Shown: piece after piece, positions 50,969-61,581 of the stretch
Layout of the letters: each line of letters opens with the position of its first letter
Numbering within the stretch: the stretch's first letter is position 1
Source of the DNA: Craspedostauros australis
Lineage: Eukaryota; Bacillariophyta; Bacillariophyceae; Mastogloiales; Achnanthaceae
NCBI GenBank assembly: GCA_026770025.1
Contig: JAMXDE010000027.1
Span: forward strand, 496,001 to 560,000
Direction of reading: 5' to 3'
DNA length: 64,000 bases
Translations under genes and position numbers: made by a program
Notes under the pieces: model-generated
What the model was told of the DNA's origin: nothing
The model's input: the letters and a program-made list of their open reading frames with translations, nothing else
The model's database searches: none

Positions 50969-51505
50969 TGCTACTTGTATCCTCGCGAGGAGTATGCTGT
51001 CGCCAATGACCGTGGATGCGTAGCTACTCGTGCTCGTTTTGTGCCGTATTCTACCCTGTGGCTTGCCGCGTTGCGTTGTGATGTGATGTGATGGATTGCG
51101 ATGTGTTGGATCCTCTTGTCTGTTGCTCTGTCTGTTGCTCTGTCTGTTCTGCTTCGTCGCTCCTTTTCTGTGTTTCTGTGAGGTTGTGGAATTGCGATGA
51201 GAATGGTCATGCCTTCGTCTGCTATTCGACAGTTCTCTCGTTATTAGCCTTGTTTGGCGCCAAAAACTCAGCCATTTCTCATGGAGCCCAACAGTATCCA
51301 GATCCAATCAGAATCGAACAACATTTTCGACTTGTGCTCCATCAAGAAGTGAAACTCGACTACATAGTGGAATCGTTGGTGGGAAGAGTCCGGCTTTGAG
51401 TTGTGAAAGATTCCTCTCTTGGTGGGTTGGCGCATCCCAAGCTTTAATAACCATATGCAATATCTTTTCCCATTTCACACTCTCTCTCTCTCCGGAGTGT
51501 GTCAT
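50969..51505. other. Intergenic region, 5' of the TCAIM-like gene
   Basis: Promoter and 5' UTR of the leftward TCAIM-like gene and 3' end of the next leftward gene. Runs of TCTGTTGCTC occur near 51117-51145. Confidence 0.4.
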
Positions 51506-54500
51506 CTACCAGAACAGCCCCTGGCTCTGCGTCTTCCGGTTCAGCTCCTTCGCCATGGATGCAAAGTCTTGGCTGGCATTTACTAGCCGATCGGACTTGT
51601 CCGCCAGAGTATTCAGCTTCTCTCCGCGTTCGTTCAGAGCATCACGGGTTTGGCCAAGCCGTGCTGCCAGCCCGTTGGTTTGGTCCGCCATGTCGTTGCC
51701 TCTTTGTGCGGTTTCGTCCACATCGCCGAAGACTGCCTTGGTCATGTTCTGCATCACTCCATCAAACAAAGATTCTCGTTGGGATGCAGTCTGAGCCTCC
51801 AATTTGGCCAACCGAGCATCGACACCGCTCGTGCTCGTTCTCTTGGATCCACCCACAACAGACGACGTCGACGAAGTTGACGAGATGGCTCTCGAGATGA
51901 AAGATGGCTTGGCCTGACTGCTGGTGCTTGTAACTCCTCCTCCTCGTGCTTGCTGCTGCTGCTGTTGTTGCTGCTGCTGAAGCCTTCGGCTTTCTGCGAT
52001 CGCGTGATCGGTTTGTGCAAGGATAAATTGGCCATCGCTGATACGACACTCCGCCCCATTCTCCACGATGCGCTTGCCAGAGCATTCGTCGCACACATGG
52101 CGCGTTGTGACTCTGCATCGGTGCTTGCGATTCATCAAAGTCCCGAATGCCTTCCAGCAGATGGAGCATGACTTCTCGTCGCTGCCGCCAGGTGCCGCCG
52201 AGTCCGGGATCGGCGACTTGTTGTCTTGATGAATGACCGCCGTGCCACAGCCAGGCACTGTCTTTGCCGTGCCCCAAATCGTCTGCGCCGCGATGATGCT
52301 GCTGCCTCCGAGCATCGATTCGAGTTGCTTCATGGATGAGATCTTCAGTTTGGAACGGTCAGCGTCGAACATGCTCCCGTTCGTCGACATAGCTTCCGCA
52401 GCTGGGGCGAAACTGCAGGGCAGAGTGTTGCGTGTGGCAGGCCGAGCGAAAGGGGGAGAGTCGAGCAGACGTGCCCCGACCTTGAATAACGCCTCTGCAG
52501 CGCTGCCCAGCACAGCCAGCAAGGTCGCTCGGAGGCCAGCGTCGATGTCATTGGACGCACTTTCAATGTCAAAGATGGCAGCAATTACGATCTGGAGCGG
52601 CGAGAATCCGGTGTGCGCAATCAACTCATCATCGCCGAAGTAACGATCGCAAAGCCCTTCGATACGCTCGTTTGGTTCGAACCCGCACTTGACCAGTGCT
52701 TCCAGCGTCCTTCGAGACAAGAATCGGGACGGTTCGAGATGCGATGACGCATGATACCATCCAGATATGCGAGTAGAAAGAAGGGCATGCGATGCAATGG
52801 ATGTTGAATGTGGTATGACAGAAAAACAGTAATACGACCACATGCGCAGTGTGAGGAGAGTTGTCGAATAGAGGTTTGATGGCGTGATAGTACTCGTATG
52901 ATGGTGCAATTCAAAGGCGTCTCGGTGAGCACTGCATTGAGAATACAGCACTTGACTCCATCGTCGTTTTGCGCTGCGATTAAGCCATGGTCTGTTAATC
53001 AGATTTCAGTTTGAAAAATAGCACAGTGACAAGCAGCAGCAGAACGACGTCACTGCAAGATACGTGGGGATTTAGCACTCACCCAACGACCGCGTTCTGC
53101 TTCGCTCTGATCTTGGGGTCAACTGCATGCGTCATCGTTGATTGGATGATCATTCGCCGCAGCGCGATCAAGGCTTGGTGGATCGGGTATTGGTACATGG
53201 CGCTGACCGTGATCCCGATCGCTGCGTCCATGCCCTTCCTCACAGACAGAGGGTATCGGAATGGGATATGGTTCATGAGGACCGAAATGTTCTCATGTTC
53301 CCACAGCGACGCCAATTCGCTGACGGGATGCTTCTGATTGGATTGCACGTCGAACAGCTTCCCTCCGTGGCTATGCAGAACCGACAAGCACCTATCCAGT
53401 GCGTGTGGATCCTTCATGTTGCCTACAGAACGCCCCTCGGTAATGGCGACGTACATGGGCGTGCGATTGTGCTTGTCGAGGACGTTGGGTCGTTTGCTGG
53501 CCTTGAGGATGGTGTCGAGGCTCATGAAGTCGAGATGGAGCGCGGATAGGTGGATGGGAAATCGGTTGAGATCTCCCACTTGCAAGTACGTGTTGGCCCC
53601 AGCATGAACGAGTTCTGTGACAATCTTGCTGTTGCGGCTGGAGCATGCATAGTGCAATGCGGTCAGGCCCTTCTCGTCCTGCTGGTCGAGTATCTTGGGG
53701 TCGAGGAAGTTGAGGGAGCCGCGTTCCTCCTGAGTCAATTCCAACGATTGCGCACGTTGCTTCTGCTGATCGATGGCCGCGGCGATGGCTTTCCTGAGCC
53801 CCTCGAGGTCACCGACCATGACGTAGGAATGCAGAGTTCCGAGGATCACCTGATGCTTCCACGACATGTCTTCCGATTTCGCTTTGCTCGTTCCATCCGA
53901 AGCGTGCGCTGCGCATAGCGTCTGTTGCACGAGAAGCTCGGCCTTGGACGTTTCCAAATGGGCGCCCGAATCACCGAAGTTGGTCAAGGCACGCTCCGCA
54001 CCAGGTCTCAGCACGACAGCGGACAGGACGATGGTCTCCGTCGGTGTGATGAGTTCGAAGCATGATCGACGACGGGAGTCGCTCTCGTCGATGTCCCGTT
54101 CGATGGAAGTGACAGTTGTGAGGGGCGAAAGCCGCAGCTTGCTGGTGTTGGGATCGATGACGCTCTCCACCACCAGATTCTGTTTCATCGCATCGCTTGG
54201 CAGGTTCCTTTCCGTCTCGCTGAGCAACTGCGCCAGTTCTGCCACATCCTTTGCCGGTCGCACCAACAGCAACAGCAGAGGGTCTTCGTACACGAATAGC
54301 TCGCGTGGTTCGTATGACTGCCCACCCCACATGAGGATCTTGCGTGTGCGGAAGTACCTGTACGTGGTGATGCCGTAGGTGATCTTGCGCACCCCATTGA
54401 GTGACATCCAGCGCAGATTGTCCCAGCCACCGTAGTTCTTTCCGGAATCGGGATGGAACAGAAGCCGCGCACCGACTATCGTATCCTCATGATCACGCAA

Positions 54501-55250
54501 TGACGTGGTCTGAGATGGACCCTCACCTTCTGTGACGTCGGACGCTTCGTCATTGTTTGCCGTTTCCTCCGGCACGGGCTTCGTTGATTCCTCAGCGACT
54601 GGAGCGGGCGCCGCATCATCCTTGGAAATGGTGGGCTTGGCAGTGAGCGCGGGCGTGGTTGCCTCTGCTGTTGTAGGTACAGATGTGGTCGACGGAAGGT
54701 TCTCTTTTGGAAAGCCTGAGTCTGGACCGCTTGGCTGTGCGCTGGCTCCGGCGTCCTTTGAACCAACATCGTCCCCTTTCCCTTTGCTATTGGTGCCTTC
54801 TGTGTCGCCCTGACTGTCGTTTGACGTTGGAGGGACTTCCTTCACCGCCGCTGCGTCCTGACCGTCGGTGGCCACCTCCGCAGCCCCAGCATCCATGCTG
54901 TGCTTCTCGTTCCCAGCGTCTTCAAAAGGCGCAGCAATTGAAGCAGTTTCGGTGCCAGACGTGGCTAGTGCTTGTGCCTGATTTCGGCCATCTTCGACTT
55001 CGACTCCAATTCCCCCTGCTGCTTCTTCGCGGTCATCGTCCGGCTTGCCATCGCCCCCTGCGGTATCCTCGGCTTCATCCATCAATGATTTCTCCCTTGC
55101 ATCTTTGATCACCATGTCTTCGTCCGTCTTCACCTGTGCCTTTGTTCCAGCCGCTGCTGCTCCTGCTGACGGTGTCTCTGCAGGTGCAGCCACACCTCCC
55201 ACTTCATCAGGTGAAGATGTCGCCGCGTTCATGACGTTGTCCTTCGCCAT
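51506..55250 (-). CDS. Ankyrin-repeat, FYVE-like finger and R-SNARE helix protein (one gene model)
   Basis: Exon 1 is 55250-53083. It ends GTTGG|GTGAGT, where an unspliced read would stop at once. Exon 2 reaches the stop at 51506. Two acceptors keep frame: CGAAG at 52710-52711 (1123 aa, preferred, reads GTLEALVKCGFEP) or ACAG at 52992 (1217 aa). Order: residues 1-240 acidic/Ala-rich disordered; about 245-420 a PH-like beta region (NYGGWDNLRWMSLNGVRKI, WGGQSYEPRELFVYEDPL); about 490-720 ankyrin repeats (DEKGLTALHYACSSRN), continued in exon 2 (TGFSPLQIVIAAI). Then comes a FYVE-related finger (CSICWKAF...RKHRCRVTTRHVCDEC), a polyQ run, and a C-terminal R-SNARE-type helix (LNERGEKLNTLADKSDRL) without a membrane anchor. 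A role at endosomal membranes is inferred. The join is unproven; two separate genes remain possible. Confidence 0.65.
51952..51985. repeat. CAG/CAA repeat encoding polyGln
   Basis: TGCTG units on the plus strand give about 11 Gln codons (CAG/CAA mixed) on the coding strand, between the FYVE-like finger and the SNARE helix. Confidence 0.9.
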
Positions 55251-56940
55251 TGTCTTGGTGCAGGCTCTCGGTCTTTGCGGTTGTACTCGTACGTACACTT
55301 CGCGTATTCGTACGCGTATAGTAGTTGCAGATGATCGTCCAGCCCGATCGTACCGTCAATAGGGAGTATTCCTCTGTGTGAATAGTCGTGCTCTGTGTGC
55401 AAATACTTGCCTCAGTTTGTTTCTGTTCTGTTGTTGTGGGAGGAAGGAACTGCAAACATGGCTGGGGTCAGCAACATGCCGTTCAACACAGTGCTCCACG
55501 AAACGACCTTGTTTGTCTTGTTGTGCGCGATTTTCTTTGTTCCATGCAAAAAAGGTGGAGAAAGATCTGACGCCTCCCGAAGTACTTTGTCTGTACCACT
55601 CCTTTCGAGTTAGCTGACATCAACTCTGCTCAAAGTTGGCAGTACTCGAATCCAACTGGTGTACCATGAAAGTAGCGGTGAATTATATATTAGTCGCATA
55701 AGCATACATGTATCCAAAGCGAACATCGCAATGTAATCTGGAGCTGTTTCGTCCGAACGCAATGAAGAGGCACGCATTTGGTGTGAGGAACCTACTGTGG
55801 TCCTACGACTCTCCGTACCTCGTGCTAGTCGCCGTACGGTGCTGAGTTTGAGACCAACATGTTGCGAGTGAAGTCGCGTGTCACCCCTGGGAACTGGCGG
55901 ATGAGAACAACGCACCCAGAACATGTCGAGCCCACCTTGATGTTGAATCTTGGATCTTTGTATCTTTATATCTTTACATCTTTGCCTCTCTGTTTCGGTG
56001 TCAGAAACAATCCTTCGGAGGCGGTAGATGTTGGGCACAGTCCGAGCTCGACCATGGTCTGAGATGCGAAAAGTCGCTTCGTATTCGTTCACAGGGAGTT
56101 CCATGACTTTCGCCTTGGATCGCATAGATGCGATCAAGGGCGCGTGACTTTCCTCGACCTTCACCGACGATGACGCGTTGTCGAAACCATGGCCAGGTAT
56201 GGACACGATCCGATTAGTCTGTGTCATGCACGATCTATCCCCAGCGCTCTGTTTGGACTTGGGACAAGGATTTATTGGTGCAAAGAGCGCCGAAACATTG
56301 TAGAAATGGCGTTGCCTTATGCGTGTATCATGATTTTGCATGATCGCACTTATGCGACCATGGGCGGTAGAATGCTATAAATCTCAATGGTTGCCAAAAG
56401 GTGATGTGCATGGGACCAAGATACGAAACCAGTTCTCATAGATGGATGCTCAGTGCAATACCTACCAAGCTTCCACGGAGATTGATGCTCGCACCACGAT
56501 TGGCATCAAAGTGCCCCCGCGATACACGCTACCGGAGTCTCGCATCAATCAACGATGGCCGCGTGCTTTCGAAAAGGTGCTCGCATGTCCGCGTCGATGA
56601 TGAGTGCGATCAAGGCTCAGATAACCTGCAATCTGAATTGATGAAGGCTCCATCACAAACATTGGCAAGGGCAAAAGCGGCTACGACTGGGGCAAAAACG
56701 CCACGTCTACTCGTATCTACATGTGTGGTATTGGTACGTATCAGTGAATTTACGTACTATTCTATTGTAATATGTGACAACTCTTTGCTTGCACAGAATC
56801 CAAAACCAAAGACTCACAATTTTGGCTCGGTCCTTCTTTGAAAGCACCGGCACTCATTGCAACAGCTAGATCAGCATCAGCATCAACAACACCAGCACCA
56901 AGCCACAGAAACACCCGACTGAAAACAACCATCAACCACT
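55251..56940. other. Divergent intergenic region, ankyrin/FYVE gene (-) and vWD gene (+)
   Basis: 1.7 kb holding both promoters. A tandem 8-base repeat (ATCTTTGT-like, about four copies) lies near 55956-55987. Two longer ORFs (56341-55610 on -, 243 codons; 56401-56841 on +, 146 codons) have ATG starts but no recognisable domain, odd composition and no matching exon signals. I do not call them genes. Confidence 0.4.
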
Positions 56941-57233
56941 ATGATCGCACTTTCGGCCTTCAGCGGCCGTCTCATTCTCCTTGTGTCCTTCACTTGCCTT
57001 ATGCTTGTGAGTGGAGACATGGGCAATGAGATGACCATGTCAACCAAGAGGACGAAGGCCCGCAGGCTGCGACTGGTACGTTCGCCATCAAAGGATACAC
57101 CGTTGCACCATTTGCTGCCAGGATGCTTTTGAAGTTACCAATCGATTGTAATTGATGTCATCAATTCACGTTCGTTTCTCTTGCAATATATAATATGTAT
57201 TCCTGGTCCTTCCCACAGTCGGTAAACTAACCA

Positions 57234-57278
<45 letters not shown>

Positions 57279-60200
57279 ATGCTACCTATCGTGATTGATG
57301 CTTCTGACAAACAGAGAGACTCCACTTCGAATACCACCACCTCCGCGAACACCAAGGCCATGCCTTCTCAATCCAAACACGACAAGGCCAAGTCCAAGTC
57401 CAAGATCTCGAAGAGCGACACCATGCCTTCGACGTGCAACCAGGACGAAGCTGGATTATTTTTCGCCGGAGTCACAAGAGCTCTCTCAGCAAGCCCAGGA
57501 CTGATCGAGATGACGTGGCGTCCTGCCCAGTTCTTCAACACTACCGAAAACTTCGATGTGGAAACGTGCGAAGACATTGTCTACGAGCTCTTCATCGCAG
57601 AAGGGACCGTCAACTTCACAGAGACCCCGCTTGATGATCTTCGTGCAGATGGCTCCGTTCAGACGTACGAAACCACTGGCCTTGCCTTCACCGCAGAGAA
57701 TCTCGTCAATGGAGCAATGTACAGCCTCCTCCTGGTTGCCAAGGTTGGTGATGGATGGGTGTCGTCGAACAGAGACGCTTCTGTGCTCACTATTTCGTCG
57801 GCTGATCCCATTATCCGTCAAAGCGTGAACGTGGTTGCCTTGGAACACAGTACAAGCCTTGTTCAATACGAAGGCGACTCCTTGGTGAGCGTCCAGGGAG
57901 ACGACACCGAAGGTCTTGTCGCAAAAACTTGGATCACAGGACTGGATGTGCTCGGTCAGCCCTACATCGTTCAGCTCATCTCTGTGGATAGCATGAGTGG
58001 GCAGGGTAGCAACGGGGCAACTTTTTGGAATGTGCGGAACGGCACCCTCGTGGACATCTACGAACGTCTCAGCATTTCTGTGGCAATGGAAGTCCCAAAT
58101 GACCCAGACGATGACGATGAACAAACCAACAGCGGTCGTTCGCTGCAGTCTGACATAGCTGTCCTGGAAACTTTTCGCAGGACATTCAATTTTGAAGCCT
58201 CTGAACAGTTTGGTCCCGCGAAGATCGAATACAAAGCCACAACGGTGTTCATGTTGCAACTCAGCTTGGAGATTGACTTCCCCTCCTTATTATCCGCGGG
58301 TCAGTTCGAGGTGTCAGTTGAACTCAATGTCAAGTTGTCACAGACGGCGACTTTCACAGCCGAAGGGTCCATTTCAGAGTCGGTGGATGAAGACGAGGTA
58401 CTTGTGGAAGGGAGGACCGTCACAGTCAGATTCCTGGCTGCAGGAGTCCCAGTGTTCGTCCTCGTCACTCCTGCTATCGATGTCTTCCTCCAGGCTCAAT
58501 TCGATTTCAATGGCAAGTTGGTGGTGACGGCGAAGGCGACTGACTCTGTCGGCTGGCGAGTCAAATATTCGCTATTCGATGGGTGGGAGTCCACCCCCAT
58601 TCTCCCACCCCCGACCAGAGACATCGGGTACGAGCTTGACGCGAAGGCGACCTTCGATCTATACGAAGGGGCACGCTTGAGAGTCGACCTACTCATCTAC
58701 GGAGCCATACTCATATCTCCCTATGTCGAGAGTGGCCCAGCCATTTCCATCGAAGCCGTGGACAACCCGAATCCGGTGATTAACGACGACCCCATCAATC
58801 AACTCTTCCATTTCAACAAATTTGATCTGGACCTCAAGGCTGCAATCGGCGTTCGGGGTTTATTCGAGCTGGACCTTCCAATCCTTGGCTTGGTCTCTGT
58901 GAGTTTCGATGTCAATGTCCCAGGATCCACTCCGTTGCAGTCGCTCCCATCCGCAAAAGTCGTGATTTCCGATTTTATCCAATGCACAGGAGACGATGCG
59001 ATACAGCTCATGCTCGAGCTGCAGGAGGAACCGTATACCCTCCCTTTGGACAATGCACTCGAGGATAGATACAACAGCATCGTATCGCCAGATAATCTTT
59101 GGATGCTCGAAGATCAGCTTCCAGATCAGCCGACGGCGCGGTTGACACTGAAGCGCTCAACGATCGAGATGAATGACTTCTTCCGGCTTCCGAATGGGGA
59201 AACGATCTACTTCGTAGCGAGCGCGGATGACCCTTCCCTTCCAGTGTTTTCCCTGCTTTTTGAGCAAGCGCTTGGAAGTATCGAAGGACTTCCAGAGCTC
59301 GAACCTTTTGACTGCTGCGATGTTTCTGACTGCGAACTCAAGTTTTCGGGAGCGGGTATGGATGCAACGCCTTCTTCATGCGTTGATTTCATGTGCATTG
59401 AGGGTTCACCTTCTCCAACATCTCCTCTAACACCTTCTCCAACTCCTCTCGATGACGATGCTGACGAAGCTGGAGGGTACGGGGATCCACACTTGTTCAC
59501 CTACGATGGAGTGCAATACTCCTGCCAGGGAGGTGGAGACTTCGTCTTGACCAAGTCTCTCGATTCAACTCTGATGATCCAAGCTCGGTTCAAGAAGCAA
59601 AACCTTCTCGTCTCCTTCATAACGGCGATTGTGATCAGATCTGGCGACCCAGGGAGTCCGGTTGTTGAAATTGCGATTTCAGAAGACGAAAGCCGGGCCG
59701 TCTACATACTAGTGGACGGGAACGTCGCGACGCCCACACAAACGCAAACCTCATCCACATCTGTGTACGAAGACCCCCTTGTTCGCATTGAGGCATCCAC
59801 GCGCAACTACGACGTGTGGTTCAAAGCGAACAACTTGCGAATTTTCAATTCTCTGCGGCTCCCATCCAGCTTCCCGCACTTCCAAACTCGCGTCAGTCTT
59901 CCAACATCCTTCCGCAACGAACGAATCATCGGCCTATTGGGATCAAACAACAATGATCCGACTGATGAGTGGAGTGATCGAGACGGGAATGTTCTTCCGC
60001 TCGCACCATTCCGATACGGCTCTGATGCGTACAACTACTGTGTCCCCAACTGGTGCATCCAAGATGAAACAGAATCGCTATTCAACTACACCGACGAGTA
60101 TTCCTTCGACTATCACAGTTTCTGCGATGATCCCTTCCCAGGAGACGTTGACACCAGCCAAGCATCGCAAGAAATCCTGGATATCTGCGGTCTTGACTTG

Positions 60201-61166
60201 AGCTGCATCATCGACGGCATCGAGTTGGGCGTCGAAGGCTCCTCCAACGCTCTCGAAGCGCAAGCGGAACTCGTGAACACAAACCCTTCATCTCGATTCC
60301 AATTCGCCCCGTCATCAATTCAAGCTGGATCGCCCAACAACGTACAGATCACCTTGGATTTCAACACCGTCGATAATGGCGCAGATGCGGCACAAGCCGA
60401 GCGTTTCAATATCTATCGCATCGATTCCGCTACCTTCGAAATTGCATCTCCCGTGCTCGTGGCCTTGCGAGATGATGGCGCGGGCGTTGATGATACTGCC
60501 GGCGATCTGATTTTCACAAACGTACTGGCGCTTCTATCGTCCACCGGCGGCGAGGTCTTCAGTTACACTGCCATTCCTGTCATCGGTGGTGTCGAGGTTC
60601 CTGACAGCCCCCTTCGCACGACTGCAGCAACGGCAGTGATCTCCTTCAGCGTCCAGTCCGGCCTCGGGTCAGTGGGGAATGCTACATTGCAAACACTCGT
60701 GGCAGACTCCATCGACGAACTTGTGATCGTTGTAGAGTACTCTTGGCCCGCCGATCAGTCTGATTTGGATACCGGCACGATCTTTCTGGATGGAGCTGTT
60801 GGCTATGATTGCGGTGCAAGTCCGTACATGTCATTCTCTGGCGACAGCACCGCAACTGGAGGATCAGAAACAGTGAAGATTCGTGTCGGCGATGCCTACA
60901 ACAATGGCGATTGGGTGGACAGCACAATCGTGGACATGAATGCAGATTGGTTTTCATCTGCGATGGGCAGTGGTCCAGCCTCCTTGACCGTGTTCATTGA
61001 AAGCTTGGACCAAGGCAGTGGCGGACAAACCGTGGTCAGTCCAGCGTATTCCTTCGTCATCAATCCTGGCATGGGATCTGGGTGCGCATCGACTGATGCT
61101 GCGGTTGCCCTCGTCACGCTCAACGAGGACGACGGCCGTGTTGTGATTCTCGTCATCCCAGCGTAG
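56941..61166 (+). CDS. Secreted protein with a von Willebrand type D domain, 1328 aa
   Basis: Exon 1 (56941-57075, 45 codons) encodes a signal peptide (LSAFSGRLILLVSFTCLMLVSG) and ends CTG|GTACGT. The intron 57076-57314 contains a (CT)n tract. Exon 2 is 57315-61166, phase 0. After a Lys/Ser-rich linker, residues about 91-213 look like a fibronectin III-type beta domain (VNGAMYSLLLVAKVGDGWVSS). Residues about 214-700 are beta-rich with no family I can name. Residues about 766-935 form a vWD domain (GYGDPHLFTYDGVQYSCQGGGDFVLTKS up to GLLGSNNNDPTDEWSDRDG). This is followed by a Cys-containing block (YCVPNWCIQDETESLFNY, DYHSFCDDPF) that I recall from diatom secreted proteins. Two more beta modules close the chain. 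No membrane anchor is seen. A cell-wall or adhesive-mucilage role is inference. Confidence 0.82.
57241..57277. repeat. (CT)n microsatellite in the vWD gene intron
   Basis: About 18 CT units close to the acceptor of intron 1, adding a long pyrimidine tract upstream of the ACAG acceptor. Confidence 0.9.
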
Positions 61167-61581
61167 CAATATATATGACCATAAAGCAGTAAACTCTACC
61201 CATTTCGAGCTCCTCTGCGGAAGTCATCGCGTCATGCCCGTGAACACTGGCATAAACGCTCGTTGGGTACTCTGCTATATGCCAAATGCGCATCGCTGCA
61301 GGTGACGATACAGCAATCCATGGGGGTGATCACGGCACTGCGCCCGCATTGATCATACCTCTAGCACATCCACGGTCTCTACCAATATGGATGTGTGTAC
61401 GTATGTACATCATTGAGACAGTACTCGTGGGGTTGTATTCGTATTGTGTTTGGTAGTGATACACGTTACGTTATGACGATCTGCTTCAAGTCGCTCTTTT
61501 CTGTTCGATTGCTTGGGCGCAATGGTGCAAATATTGCGTGATGGATTTCAATTTACTCACACGAACATCTTCCATGCTTCT
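61167..61581. other. Convergent intergenic region (vWD / TPR genes)
   Basis: 3' flanks of both genes. No feature seen. Confidence 0.4.

Noticed and set aside
53053-53082. A 30-base intron in the ankyrin gene giving a short hydrophobic C-terminus
   Set aside because: Too short for the introns seen elsewhere in the window (at least about 150 bp), and the alternative join into the FYVE/SNARE ORF keeps frame.
55610-56341. 243-codon ORF on the minus strand
   Set aside because: It has an ATG but no recognisable motif, mixed composition and no link to neighbours; kept only as a remark in the intergenic entry.
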